From contig CAJTNN010000002.1 in assembly GCA_910577585.1 (NCBI GenBank), positions 1 to 45,754 on the forward strand: a stretch of DNA of 45,754 bases, written 5' to 3'. Positions 15,556 through 23,543 of the stretch are shown piece by piece. The notes beneath the pieces were generated by a model, which saw nothing but the letters and a program-made list of their open reading frames with translations, was not told the origin of the DNA and did no database searches. Origin of the DNA: an uncultured Muribaculaceae bacterium. Its GTDB lineage: Bacteria > Bacteroidota > Bacteroidia > Bacteroidales > Muribaculaceae. The position numbers were made by a program, and so were the translations under genes. Numbering within the stretch: position 1 is the first letter of the stretch; every line of letters starts with the position of its first letter.

Positions 15556-18555
15556 TTAGAGGATCACCTTCTTGCCGGCCACGATATAGAATCCGTGGGG
15601 CAGCTCGATCTCATTGCGGCCTACATGGAGGCTGACAATCTGCGAAGAACCGTCGGCGCGTGCGATCTGGATCATTGTGGCATCGGGAGTCTCCACGTAG
15701 AGGCGTCCTGAAGCAGCCCAGACGTTGAGGGCATTGGCGTCAGTCACATTCACGACTGTAGTATAGTCAACCTTGCCGGTGAAGCCTGAAGCATTGTAGA
15801 TGCCACCGTTAACAAACTCAGCATCCGCAGTCTGCGTACCGTTGCCATCGTTGAAGATGATCATCATCTTGGGATTGGCATCGGTCACGGTGCATGTGAA
15901 GCGGTAGTAGCCGGTCTCCGGATCGAGAGCGATTGACTGACCGGGCCAAGTGCCGCCGGTATAGTTCTTGTTGTTGTTCTGGTCCCATACCCAAGCCTTC
16001 ACATCTGACCAGTTGGCAGAAGAGTTGTCGAAGAAGGCAGTGTAAGTGGTGGGATCGGTCGGGATGATCGGATCATCAGGTATCTCACCTGCACCCTCGA
16101 TAGTCTTCACATAGCCGTTGAGGTCATAGTAGCCGCCGTTGACAAACTTCACGCCATCTTTCGAGCTCTGGTTGTTGCCGGCATTGCTGAAGATAATCAT
16201 TGAGCCGTCGGCGATTTTGCCTTCGCCTGAGTATGTCCACTTGTAGACATTGTTGCCAAGATAAGTCATGCTCTGGCCGGGCCATGAGCCGCCGGTGTAG
16301 TTGGCGCTGTTGCTCCAGATCCACACAGTGGCAGGATTCCAGGAGTCATGCTCGAAGAAGATGGCCTGCTCGCCCTCTTCCATTGCGGGCTCGATAGCCT
16401 CTTCGGGTTCCTCGCGGTCGCCGCCTACGACAACGCCGCCACCCACGGGCTTCTCTGTCCAAGTCTCATCGGGCATAGTCTCCTCGGGCCATTCAGTCCA
16501 GGCTGCCTCTACAGGAGCCTCGCCATAGAGATACTTGCCATCTACGCCCACTTTGCCGGGAGCTTTTGTCTTGTCGGTGTCGAGTACGTATACGCGCAGG
16601 TTACCCTTGCCTGAGCACTTGGCAGTGAGCTTGCCGTCGGTCACATTCTGCACATCGCCGGTGATGGCATCCACATAGCGGCCGTTGAGCACGTCGGTGA
16701 ATGTGGCATCGCCGCTGATAGTGACGAGTACATATGAGTCAGTATTGGCATCAGTATAGCGACGCTTGAAGGCGAAGTTGCCCGAGCAGCCGTCGTTGCT
16801 GTACTGACCCTTACGCAGCGCGGGCACAGCGGCGCGAATCTTGTTGAGGCGCTGGATGTGCAGGGCGAGCGGATAGCTCAGTGTTGATGCGAGGTTGCCG
16901 GTGGCGCCGGTGTAGTCAGCGAAGTCGTTGACAGTCACATCACCCTCGAGATAGCCGCCGAAGTATGCACGGCCGGTGTCCTTAAGAGCGAGAATGGCAC
17001 CCTTGTCGATATCCTTACCCTTCTGGAACTCTACCTCCGAACCATAATAGATACAGGGGATGCCACGGAAGGTGAACATCAGCGAGAGGTTCTCAGCCCA
17101 AGTCTCCTGCGAGCCCATGAAGCGGTAGTTGCTGTCGGGGGCATAGTCATGAGAGTCTACGTAGACCACATTGTACGTGGCGTCGTTGTAGAGATTGTCC
17201 TGGCTGCGCACTCCATACGCACCTGCAGCGGAGTTGAAGTTCCAGTGCATTGCGAAGTCGATTACGCTCAGGCCTGAGAAATCGGTGTAGTCGGGAGTAT
17301 GGTAGTTGTTGCCCTCGAGCTTGGCATTGTCGCTCTTGCGCAAGATTGCGTCGGCATGGCCAAGATCGTCGGTGCCGCTCTCAAGCACTGAATCCCAGTT
17401 GGTGTGGCCCGCTACGGTGAAGTAGTCGTGTGAGCCCTCAGTTTCGGTAGGGATAGCCTCGATTGAGTCCCATGATTTGGGATCCATATCCCAGGCATAA
17501 TTCTTGTTCTCCTTCCAGGTATAGTAGCAGGGTGAGCAGTTGTAGTTCTCGCCACGATAGATTACCTCCATCGAGCGTGCGCACACCTCGCCATACATGA
17601 AGAAGGGAGTATCACCACGCTTTGCCTTTGCCTCGGGCGAATCAGCAGCCTCGAGGAACTGGGGCAGGAACATCTTGTTGAAGGCAAGACGCGGAATATG
17701 GCCCGCTGTATCGATACGGAATCCATCGACGCCCATCTTGATGAAGCGCGAGTAGCAGTCTACAAGATAGTTGGTCACCGCAGGGTTCTCTGTATTGAGG
17801 TCAACGCAGTCGCCTGCAATCTGACCCCACCAGCGTGAGGGGTCATCCCAGTCAAACCATGCCTTGTGGTGATAGTAGTTGTGGATATCCTTGTTGGTGA
17901 AGTCAGTGTTCTTCATCAAGGCCAGACGCGAGTCATACTGCGACTTGGCCGGGAGCTGAAGATAGTTGTCGGGGAGCAGACCGCCATCCTTCTCTGTGAT
18001 GGGGAGCATCGAGGCATTGATGTCGGCGAGATCCTGGGTGTAATCCTTCTTAAACATCGGAGCGAGGTTAGTCTCACCGAAGTTGCCGGTGTGCTGCAGC
18101 ACGATGTCGAGTATGAGTTTCATGCCACGCTTGTGAACCTCATCGATGAGCTCCTGGAAAGCCACATCGGCATCTTCGGCAGTCGCATCTTTCGCCACAT
18201 AGCGGTGGTCGACCTTCGAGAAGTCGAGGGCGTGATAGCCGTGATAGTCGAGGCCGGAGGCATTCTCTACCACCGGGGTAATCCATACGGCAGTGAAACC
18301 GAGCGCCTTGATATAGTCGAGCTTTTCGATCAAGCCCTTGAAGTCGCCGCGCCATTCGGGGTCTTTGATGTTGTTGACGCCATCCCAGCAGTAGACGTTG
18401 TTGTCGTGGTCACCGTCGTAGAATCGGGTTGTCATCGCGAAGTAGATAGTCTCATCGCGGAAGTCCGTGCGGTCGCCCACAAAGGTTGCCGCGTTGCCAT
18501 TTGCAGCGATAGCTGTCAGCAGAGCGCCGGCAAATAAGCCTTTAAGTCGAGTCAT
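15556..18555 (-). CDS. Secreted GH13 alpha-amylase with two starch-binding modules and sorting-like tail
   Basis: A 999-residue secreted enzyme that cleaves alpha-1,4-glucan. Signal peptide residues 1-22 (ending NGNA). GH13 barrel motifs: DIVLQHTG (150-157), GVDGFRIDTAGH with nucleophile Asp282, GEVCA with acid Glu323, and SHD with Asp470 in place of the commoner NHD. A C-terminal beta domain runs to about 660, a Pro/Glu-rich linker to about 730, then two related modules (about 730-818 and 838-928), each with W-x-W, NYTGG-W-PGQS and MIIF.N..G, resembling CBM26-type starch binding. Residues 935-999, ending GRNEIELPHGFYIVAGKKVIL, resemble a type IX secretion sorting domain. No SusC/SusD genes are adjacent, so it is a stand-alone amylase. 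Confidence 0.92.
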   Translation of the reverse strand: MTRLKGLFAGALLTAIAANGNAATFVGDRTDFRDETIYFAMTTRFYDGDHDNNVYCWDGVNNIKDPEWRGDFKGLIEKLDYIKALGFTAVWITPVVENASGLDYHGYHALDFSKVDHRYVAKDATAEDADVAFQELIDEVHKRGMKLILDIVLQHTGNFGETNLAPMFKKDYTQDLADINASMLPITEKDGGLLPDNYLQLPAKSQYDSRLALMKNTDFTNKDIHNYYHHKAWFDWDDPSRWWGQIAGDCVDLNTENPAVTNYLVDCYSRFIKMGVDGFRIDTAGHIPRLAFNKMFLPQFLEAADSPEAKAKRGDTPFFMYGEVCARSMEVIYRGENYNCSPCYYTWKENKNYAWDMDPKSWDSIEAIPTETEGSHDYFTVAGHTNWDSVLESGTDDLGHADAILRKSDNAKLEGNNYHTPDYTDFSGLSVIDFAMHWNFNSAAGAYGVRSQDNLYNDATYNVVYVDSHDYAPDSNYRFMGSQETWAENLSLMFTFRGIPCIYYGSEVEFQKGKDIDKGAILALKDTGRAYFGGYLEGDVTVNDFADYTGATGNLASTLSYPLALHIQRLNKIRAAVPALRKGQYSNDGCSGNFAFKRRYTDANTDSYVLVTISGDATFTDVLNGRYVDAITGDVQNVTDGKLTAKCSGKGNLRVYVLDTDKTKAPGKVGVDGKYLYGEAPVEAAWTEWPEETMPDETWTEKPVGGGVVVGGDREEPEEAIEPAMEEGEQAIFFEHDSWNPATVWIWSNSANYTGGSWPGQSMTYLGNNVYKWTYSGEGKIADGSMIIFSNAGNNQSSKDGVKFVNGGYYDLNGYVKTIEGAGEIPDDPIIPTDPTTYTAFFDNSSANWSDVKAWVWDQNNNKNYTGGTWPGQSIALDPETGYYRFTCTVTDANPKMMIIFNDGNGTQTADAEFVNGGIYNASGFTGKVDYTTVVNVTDANALNVWAASGRLYVETPDATMIQIARADGSSQIVSLHVGRNEIELPHGFYIVAGKKVIL

Positions 18556-18888
18556 GGATAGATAGATTAAAAAAAGTAATGTAAGAATTTATGAGTAAAT
18601 TTAGTCTAAGGTAGCGGCGGTCAGTCAGAATGATGCCGAAATGCCATGTCGCAGCTGTCGGCTTGCTATCATCATTCATGATGTCCGCATAATGAAGCTC
18701 AGTGCATGCTTGTGTCTTCTCCTGAAGAGGTAATTGAAAAGTTATCTGAACAATTATACGATAATGGAATCAGTTAAGCCTATGGAGAAGATATAATCAT
18801 CTCAGAGTTTTCATGGAGGAGGAAGAGAGGTTGACCGTGGGAGAGTTAGGAAGTGAGGAGTTAGAGAGTGAGGGTGAGGGAGAAAGAT
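18556..18888. other. Noncoding upstream region of the amylase gene
   Basis: No gene seen. Near the amylase it is AT-rich with TAAATTTA (minus strand, 18592-18599), a weak -7 candidate without a good -33 partner. At 18810-18885 there is a purine-rich run of GAGAG/GAGG/GTGAGG microrepeats of no clear role. Confidence 0.4.
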
Positions 18889-18934
18889 AAAAGGCTCGAA
18901 TGGCCCTGAATTCAGAGGGTCAGACGAGCCTTTT
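18889..18934 (-). terminator. Terminator of the L31 gene
   Basis: Outer stem AAAAGGCTCG (18889-18898) with CGAGCCTTTT (18925-18934), enclosing an inner CCCTGAATTCAGAGGG hairpin. On the minus strand it ends in CTTTTAT, 49 bases after the L31 stop codon. Confidence 0.75.
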
Positions 18935-18982
18935 GTGGGGCTTCAGAAGCATCGTCCGACGTTGTGTCGTGATGATACCTCC

Positions 18983-19237
18983 TTATTTTTTTGAACGGTT
19001 GCCGTAGCGGCTGCGGAACTTGTCGACACGTCCTGCGGTGTCCACGAGTTTCTGCTTGCCGGTGAAGAAGGGGTGAGAAGCTGATGTGATCTCAAGCTTC
19101 ACGAGGGGATACTCCTTGCCGTCAACCTCGATTGTTTCCCTTGAAGCCACTGTTGAGCGAGTGATGAAGATCTCGTCGTTAGACATATCTTTAAACACCA
19201 CTTCACGATAGTTGGAGGGATGGATGTCTTTTTTCAT
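18983..19237 (-). CDS. rpmE2: 50S ribosomal protein L31 type B
   Basis: An 84-residue L31 of the B type: MKKDIHPSNYREVVFKDMSN, SHPFFTGKQKLVDTAGRVDK, then FRSRYGNRSKK. It lacks the CxxC zinc pairs of type A L31, so it is the zinc-independent form; in Bacteroidota this is commonly the only L31. It is a structural component of the large subunit at the central protuberance. It stands alone between a consensus promoter and its own terminator, with a structured leader of about 135 bases ahead of ATG 19237. Confidence 0.96.
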   Translation of the reverse strand: MKKDIHPSNYREVVFKDMSNDEIFITRSTVASRETIEVDGKEYPLVKLEITSASHPFFTGKQKLVDTAGRVDKFRSRYGNRSKK

Positions 19238-19373
19238 CTCTAATTTTTCTGCAGTTAAAAATTATTGTTTCTGTTGGGCGGGGATAAGCCTTGACCGTTA
19301 GCCGCGGAAGCCGGCCGGCGGACCGGGCTGATACCCCCTGTTTTGCATAGCAGGTCGCGATCCCGCTATATTC
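19238..19373 (-). ncRNA. Structured 5' leader of the L31 mRNA (candidate autoregulatory element)
   Basis: The leader is far richer in G and C than the promoter around it, with self-complementary blocks (CCGCCGGCCGGC near 19308-19320; GCGGGATCGCGACC; TGCTATGCAAAACAGG). L31 leaders bound by the protein itself are known in other phyla; that this one works in the same way is inference. Confidence 0.35.
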
Positions 19374-19379
19374 GGCCCA

Positions 19380-19411
19380 CAAAATTACTAATTTTTCTGC
19401 AATTGGCCAAA
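19380..19411 (-). promoter_or_regulatory. Full-consensus promoter of the L31 gene
   Basis: On the minus strand TTTG (19411-19408), 20 bases, TAATTTTG (19387-19380). Transcription is expected to begin near 19373. Confidence 0.75.
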
Positions 19412-19448
19412 CAAGGCCGTTATTTTTACGTAAATTTCACCGCGGACG

Positions 19449-21140
19449 TCAGATGAAACACAGAATCAGCACCTGCGCCACGATAACTCGCATGAACATC
19501 GTCAGCGGATAGACCGTAGAGTATGCCACTGCGGGCGAGTCGTTGTTGGCCACCTTGTTGGCGTAGGCCAGTGCCGGCGGGTCGGTGTATCCGCCGCTCA
19601 TCATGCCGATGATGCTGAGATAGTTCATCTTGTATTTGCCTCGCGCCAGAATACCCACCACCAGCAGCGGCAGGAACGTGATGAGGAAGCCGTAGCCTAC
19701 CCATATGGCGCCACGCACATTGAAGACCGTTGCGGCGAAGTTCTCTCCGGCCGCTATACCCACTGATGCAAGGAAGAGGCAGATGCCGATCTCACGCAGC
19801 AGCAGATTGGCCGATGAGTTGGTGTAGGTCACAAGGTGCAGGCGTGTGCCATAGGCGCTGATGAGGATAGCCACCACGAGCGGACCGCCGGCCAGACCCA
19901 GCTTCATCGGCACCGACATGCCCGGGAACTGCAGCGGTATGCTGCCGACCAATATGCCGAGGAATATGCCGATAAACATTGTGATGAGGTTGGGCTCATT
20001 CAGACGCTTCATCGAGTTGCCGAGTTTGGCGGCCACCGAATTGATGTCGTCGAGCTTACCCACCACTGTGATGCGGTCGCCCATCTGGAGTCGGATATTG
20101 GGCGAGGCCAGAAGATCGACGCCGGCGCGGTTCACGCGGGTCACATTGAGGCCATAGGCGGTGCGCATGTGCAGTGAGCCGAGCTTGGCACCGTTATACT
20201 CTGTCTTTGTCACCACGATGCGGCGCGATACGATCGGGCCCTTCTCCATCTCCCATTCCTTCTCGATTTTGGGTCCGAGGAAGCGGGTGAAGACCTCTTC
20301 ATCCTGTATAGAGCAGATGATGAGCACCTGATCGTCCATCTGAATCACATCCTCAGCCGTGGGGATTACTGATTTGCCATCGGGGCGCTCGATGCGCGAC
20401 ACCACGAAGTCTACAGAGATCAGCGTGTGAAGTTTGCGGATGGTCAGTCCCTCTACGAGTTCGTTGGTGACACGATATGTCACACGGTGCGGAGCCATCA
20501 GCGAGGCCTTCTTATCCTCCTCTACCTCTGAAATCTCCTTATTGATATCGACCTTGAAGACCTTCTTGATGATAATCATTGTCAGGATGATGCCCACCAG
20601 GCCGAGCGGATATGCGGCAGCATAGCCCATCGACATCTGCTGGCTGGCGTCATAGGCGTCGGCATTGACCTGAAGCACAGTCTGCTGGGCCGCACCCAGA
20701 CCGGGAGTGTTGGTCACGGCGCCGCTCATGATGCCCACCATCTCCTGTAGCGAGGTCTCGCCCTCGGCGCCACCTTGCAGGAAGTATATCACCAGCATCA
20801 CCACCACATTCAGTCCGATGCCGGTCAGCGCGAGACCATTCATGCGGATTCCACCCTCACGAAACGATGAGAAGAAACCGGGGCCCACCTGCATACCGAT
20901 TGAGAAGATGAAGAGAATCAGGCCGAATTCACGAAGGAAATGCAGGGTATCGCCCTGCACCGTGTAGCCGAAATGACCCATCAGGAGTCCGACAAAGAGC
21001 ACGAAAGTCACTCCGAGTGACACTCCGAAAATCTTGATTTTACCCAAGTATATTCCCGCGAATATCACGAAGGAATAGAGCAGTATCGTGCTTGCCAACG
21101 ACACTGTGTGAGGCTTAATCAAATCTAATAGCCAATCCAT
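19449..21140 (-). CDS. AspT/YidE-type transporter with two RCK_C domains
   Basis: A 563-residue inner-membrane protein of the aspartate:alanine exchanger (AspT/YbjL/YidE) superfamily. Two similar hydrophobic halves (about 15-190 and 375-560) flank a soluble middle with two TrkA-C/RCK_C domains, seen as LVEGLTIRKLHTLISVDFVV...DQVLIICS and AKLGSLHMRTAYGLNVTRVN...GDRITVVG. Each half has the G-x-G...SGG/SGA signature (IMSGAVTNTPGLGAAQ and MMSGGYTDPPALAYAN). The RCK_C domains suggest gating by a small ligand. The substrate is unknown. It is divergent from ddh, and no strict consensus promoter was found in the 292-base gap on this strand. Confidence 0.9.
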   Translation of the reverse strand: MDWLLDLIKPHTVSLASTILLYSFVIFAGIYLGKIKIFGVSLGVTFVLFVGLLMGHFGYTVQGDTLHFLREFGLILFIFSIGMQVGPGFFSSFREGGIRMNGLALTGIGLNVVVMLVIYFLQGGAEGETSLQEMVGIMSGAVTNTPGLGAAQQTVLQVNADAYDASQQMSMGYAAAYPLGLVGIILTMIIIKKVFKVDINKEISEVEEDKKASLMAPHRVTYRVTNELVEGLTIRKLHTLISVDFVVSRIERPDGKSVIPTAEDVIQMDDQVLIICSIQDEEVFTRFLGPKIEKEWEMEKGPIVSRRIVVTKTEYNGAKLGSLHMRTAYGLNVTRVNRAGVDLLASPNIRLQMGDRITVVGKLDDINSVAAKLGNSMKRLNEPNLITMFIGIFLGILVGSIPLQFPGMSVPMKLGLAGGPLVVAILISAYGTRLHLVTYTNSSANLLLREIGICLFLASVGIAAGENFAATVFNVRGAIWVGYGFLITFLPLLVVGILARGKYKMNYLSIIGMMSGGYTDPPALAYANKVANNDSPAVAYSTVYPLTMFMRVIVAQVLILCFI

Positions 21141-21387
21141 TTTGTTTAGATATTTGTTATAACTCAGTAATTGATGTCAGATCAGTCGGCGTCGCTGATG
21201 AGGCGATGTCAGCGGCTCCATGCCGCACTGCGTGGGCGGCATCGATTCGCATATCGGGTTTACGACCTGCAATACTCTGCATTTCAGGCCATTTGCCGTG
21301 CCACCCACTCCGATAACCATCCGGTCGGGGAGCCGGGGGTGGCTCAATATTTGCAAATCAGAGTGCAAAATTACACAAAAAATCCCT

Positions 21388-21395
21388 AAATTTGC
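21388..21395 (+). promoter_or_regulatory. -7 element of the ddh promoter
   Basis: TAAATTTG matches TAnnTTTG; the -33 region is weak (GTGC about 20 bases before). The start codon is 38 bases downstream, at 21433. Confidence 0.5.
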
Positions 21396-21432
21396 ATAAC
21401 AGACTATATAAATACTTACTAAAATACGGAAA

Positions 21433-22332
21433 ATGACTAAGAAAATTCGTGCCGCAGTCGTAGGCTTCGGCAATATAGGCCATGCGGCTCTGCAGGCTCT
21501 GCAGGAGGCGGCTGATTTCGAAGTGGCAGGCATCGTGCGCCGCAATCCCGCCGACCGCGCGGGCATCAGCGAGGATATCCCGGTGGTGGATTCAATCACG
21601 GCTCTGAAGGAGGTGGATGTGGCTATTCTGGCCGGTCCGACCCGCAAGATCGAGTCGCAGGCCAAGGAGATTCTGGCCTTGGGCATCAACACTGTCGACA
21701 GCTTTGATATCCATTCGGCAATCCCGGCTCTGCGCGATGCGCTTGATGTGGTGGCCAAGGAGCATGAGGCTGTGAGTGTCATCTCGGCCGGATGGGATCC
21801 GGGCAGCGATTCAGTGGTGAGAACGCTCATGGAGGCCATCGCTCCGAAGGGTGTCACCTACACTAATTTCGGTCCCGGCCGCTCGATGGGCCACACCGTG
21901 GCGGTGAAGGCCATCGAGGGGGTGAAGGATGCTCTGTCGATGACTATCCCGCTGGGCACCGGCATACATCGCCGCATGGTGTATGTGGAGCTGCTGCCCG
22001 GTTATGAACTGGCCAAAGTGGCTGCCGACATCAAAGCTGACCCCTATTTCGCCAACGATGAGACCCACGTGATGCAGGTCGAATCGGTGGATGCCCTCAA
22101 TGATGTGGGCCACGGCGTCAACATGGTCAGAAAGGGTGTGAGCGGAGCTACGCATAATCAGTTGCTGGAGTTTGACATGAAAATCAACAACCCGGCTCTT
22201 ACGGGCCAGGTGCTCGTAGCCGCTGCCCGCGCTTCGATGCGTCAGCTCCCCGGCTGCTACACTATGATTGAGATTCCGGTGGTGGACCTGCTTCCCGGCG
22301 ACCGCGCCGCATGGGTGGCACGCCTCGTGTGA
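21433..22332 (+). CDS. ddh: meso-Diaminopimelate D-dehydrogenase
   Basis: A 299-residue NADPH-dependent enzyme that makes meso-diaminopimelate from tetrahydrodipicolinate in one step, supplying lysine and peptidoglycan. The N-terminus AAVVGFGNIGHAALQAL is the dinucleotide-binding loop. VDSFDIHSAIPAL, SAGWDPGSDSVVRTLMEA and FGPGRSMGHTVAVKAIEGV are characteristic of the family, and LPGYELAKVAADIKADPYF follows. Full length. It is a single gene with a strong terminator at 22363-22412. Its presence provides the dehydrogenase route to the wall precursor used by the PBP elsewhere in the window. Confidence 0.95.
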   Translation: MTKKIRAAVVGFGNIGHAALQALQEAADFEVAGIVRRNPADRAGISEDIPVVDSITALKEVDVAILAGPTRKIESQAKEILALGINTVDSFDIHSAIPALRDALDVVAKEHEAVSVISAGWDPGSDSVVRTLMEAIAPKGVTYTNFGPGRSMGHTVAVKAIEGVKDALSMTIPLGTGIHRRMVYVELLPGYELAKVAADIKADPYFANDETHVMQVESVDALNDVGHGVNMVRKGVSGATHNQLLEFDMKINNPALTGQVLVAAARASMRQLPGCYTMIEIPVVDLLPGDRAAWVARLV

Positions 22333-22362
22333 CACCACCCCCCCCAAAAAAATATCCGTTTA

Positions 22363-22412
22363 AATATGGTGTTGATGCCAGTCACATGTCATCAACACCA
22401 TATTATTTTTAT
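22363..22412 (+). terminator. Intrinsic terminator after ddh
   Basis: A perfect 15-base stem (AATATGGTGTTGATG, 22363-22377, with 22390-22404), 12-base loop, followed by ATTTTTATTTT. Confidence 0.85.
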
Positions 22413-22642
22413 TTTCATCTCTAAAGAAATTGACTTCGTTTAACATTGCGTTGAAAAAAAAATAAAATACATCAGTTTAAGCTTTTTCGTAATAATCTAA
22501 ATGGCTTTAACATATGACACACTCTGAGGGTTAACTGCATTACAAATATTCGGTATTCGATATTTCAATTAAACAATCTTATTTAAGACGAAACGAAATA
22601 GATTTTCCGTTAATGTGCGATAATAATTTTGATATGTTTAAT

Positions 22643-22650
22643 TATCTTTG
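22643..22650 (+). promoter_or_regulatory. -7 element ahead of the TetR-type gene
   Basis: TATCTTTG matches TAnnTTTG; no good -33 is present. Transcription would start near 22657, giving a 118-base leader that includes the inverted repeat at 22683-22735. The preceding 22413-22642 stretch is AT-rich with no gene. Confidence 0.4.
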
Positions 22651-22682
22651 CACCACAAATGAGGTGTCATCATTGCCATTAC

Positions 22683-22735
22683 GTATCTCTCAAAAATTAG
22701 CCATACACTATTTTTGAAGATTTTTTGAGAGATAC
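22683..22735. promoter_or_regulatory. Inverted repeat GTATCTCTCAAAAA ahead of the TetR-type gene
   Basis: A perfect 14-base inverted repeat, GTATCTCTCAAAAA (22683-22696) and TTTTTGAGAGATAC (22722-22735), with a 25-base spacer, 40 bases before the start codon. It could be the operator bound by the regulator or an RNA hairpin in the leader. The half-site recurs downstream at 23495. Confidence 0.5.
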
Positions 22736-22774
22736 TCACGGCTGATGACTTGATTAGATCTGACATTTTCACAT

Positions 22775-23377
22775 ATGAGAACAGGTGGCGACAAGACACA
22801 CAGACGCTTGGTGCAGGATGCACTTAAGCTCTTTACTGAGCAGCCCTATGATAAAGTGACTTTCAATGTGCTCGAACGTGGCACCAAACTGAGTCGCGGG
22901 GCTATACTTTATCATGTAGACAATAAGGAGACTCTCTTTCGCGAGGCGGCTGAGTTATTCGTATTCTACAATAATCCGCTGCCGGAGCCGGCTCCGGAGG
23001 ATTCACATCCGCTGCTGACCACCATCAAACGCTTCGTGGAGATCAAGCGCGAGGAGCAGGATTTCTGGCGCGAGCACGGCATACCCAACATCAACTACGC
23101 GCGTATCATGATGACCATCTCGTCATTCTCTCTCTTCCCGGACTCGCGCGAGAACGCACGCCAGCTCTACCGTAAGGAGGCCGACATCTGGAAGCTGGCC
23201 ATCGAACAGGCCATCGAAAGGGGTGAGATACGCCCCACCGACCCTCAGCTGACCGCCGAACTCTTCCTGAGCACATATATCGGCACAGCGCAGTCAGGCA
23301 TGATGGAGAGCGAGGGGTATAATGTCGACACTCTCCACGATCTGCTGATGAAGATTTACTCGCTGCTGGCGGTGTGA
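22775..23377 (+). CDS. TetR/AcrR family transcriptional regulator
   Basis: A 200-residue one-domain regulator. The N-terminal DNA-binding segment reads HRRLVQDALKLFTEQPYDKV, TFNVLERGTKLSRGAILYHV, DNKETLFREAAELF, a clear TetR helix-turn-helix (ILYHVDNKETLF in place of the usual YYHFPNKEALL). Residues 70-200 are an all-helical ligand and dimerisation domain with no recognisable ligand motif. No efflux or enzyme gene is immediately adjacent on the same strand, so the target is unclear; autoregulation through the repeat just upstream is plausible. Start ATG at 22775 (MRTGGDKTHRR). Confidence 0.88.
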   Translation: MRTGGDKTHRRLVQDALKLFTEQPYDKVTFNVLERGTKLSRGAILYHVDNKETLFREAAELFVFYNNPLPEPAPEDSHPLLTTIKRFVEIKREEQDFWREHGIPNINYARIMMTISSFSLFPDSRENARQLYRKEADIWKLAIEQAIERGEIRPTDPQLTAELFLSTYIGTAQSGMMESEGYNVDTLHDLLMKIYSLLAV

Positions 23378-23436
23378 GCCGACATCCCCGATACTTATTT
23401 ACACAAACACATATTTACCAATAAGCCGTAACGGAC

Positions 23437-23474
23437 GCGGGCGCATGATAATTCTGAGACTATCATGCGCCCGC
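23437..23474. terminator. Hairpin between the convergent TetR-type and ettA genes
   Basis: A perfect 14-base stem GCGGGCGCATGATA (23437-23450) with 23461-23474, 10-base loop. No T-run, but the position fits a shared terminator. Confidence 0.6.
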
Positions 23475-23494
23475 TTCAGTATCAGTGGGTATAA

Positions 23495-23523
23495 GTATCT
23501 CTCAAAATAACACTTAGAGATAC
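23495..23523. repeat. Second copy of the GTATCTCTCAAAA motif as an inverted repeat
   Basis: GTATCTCTCAAAA at 23495-23507, with its 8-base half GTATCTCT mirrored by AGAGATAC at 23516-23523. It has the same leading 13 bases as the repeat ahead of the TetR-type gene, so the gene is flanked by the motif on both sides. Confidence 0.55.
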
Positions 23524-23543
23524 ATATCGGTCATGCCCGACCC

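Noticed and set aside
12063..18952. Shared GCTTCAGAAGCATC near 12060 and 18940
   Set aside because: A 14-base match between two places in 45 kb is expected by chance, and the sites have different strand context.
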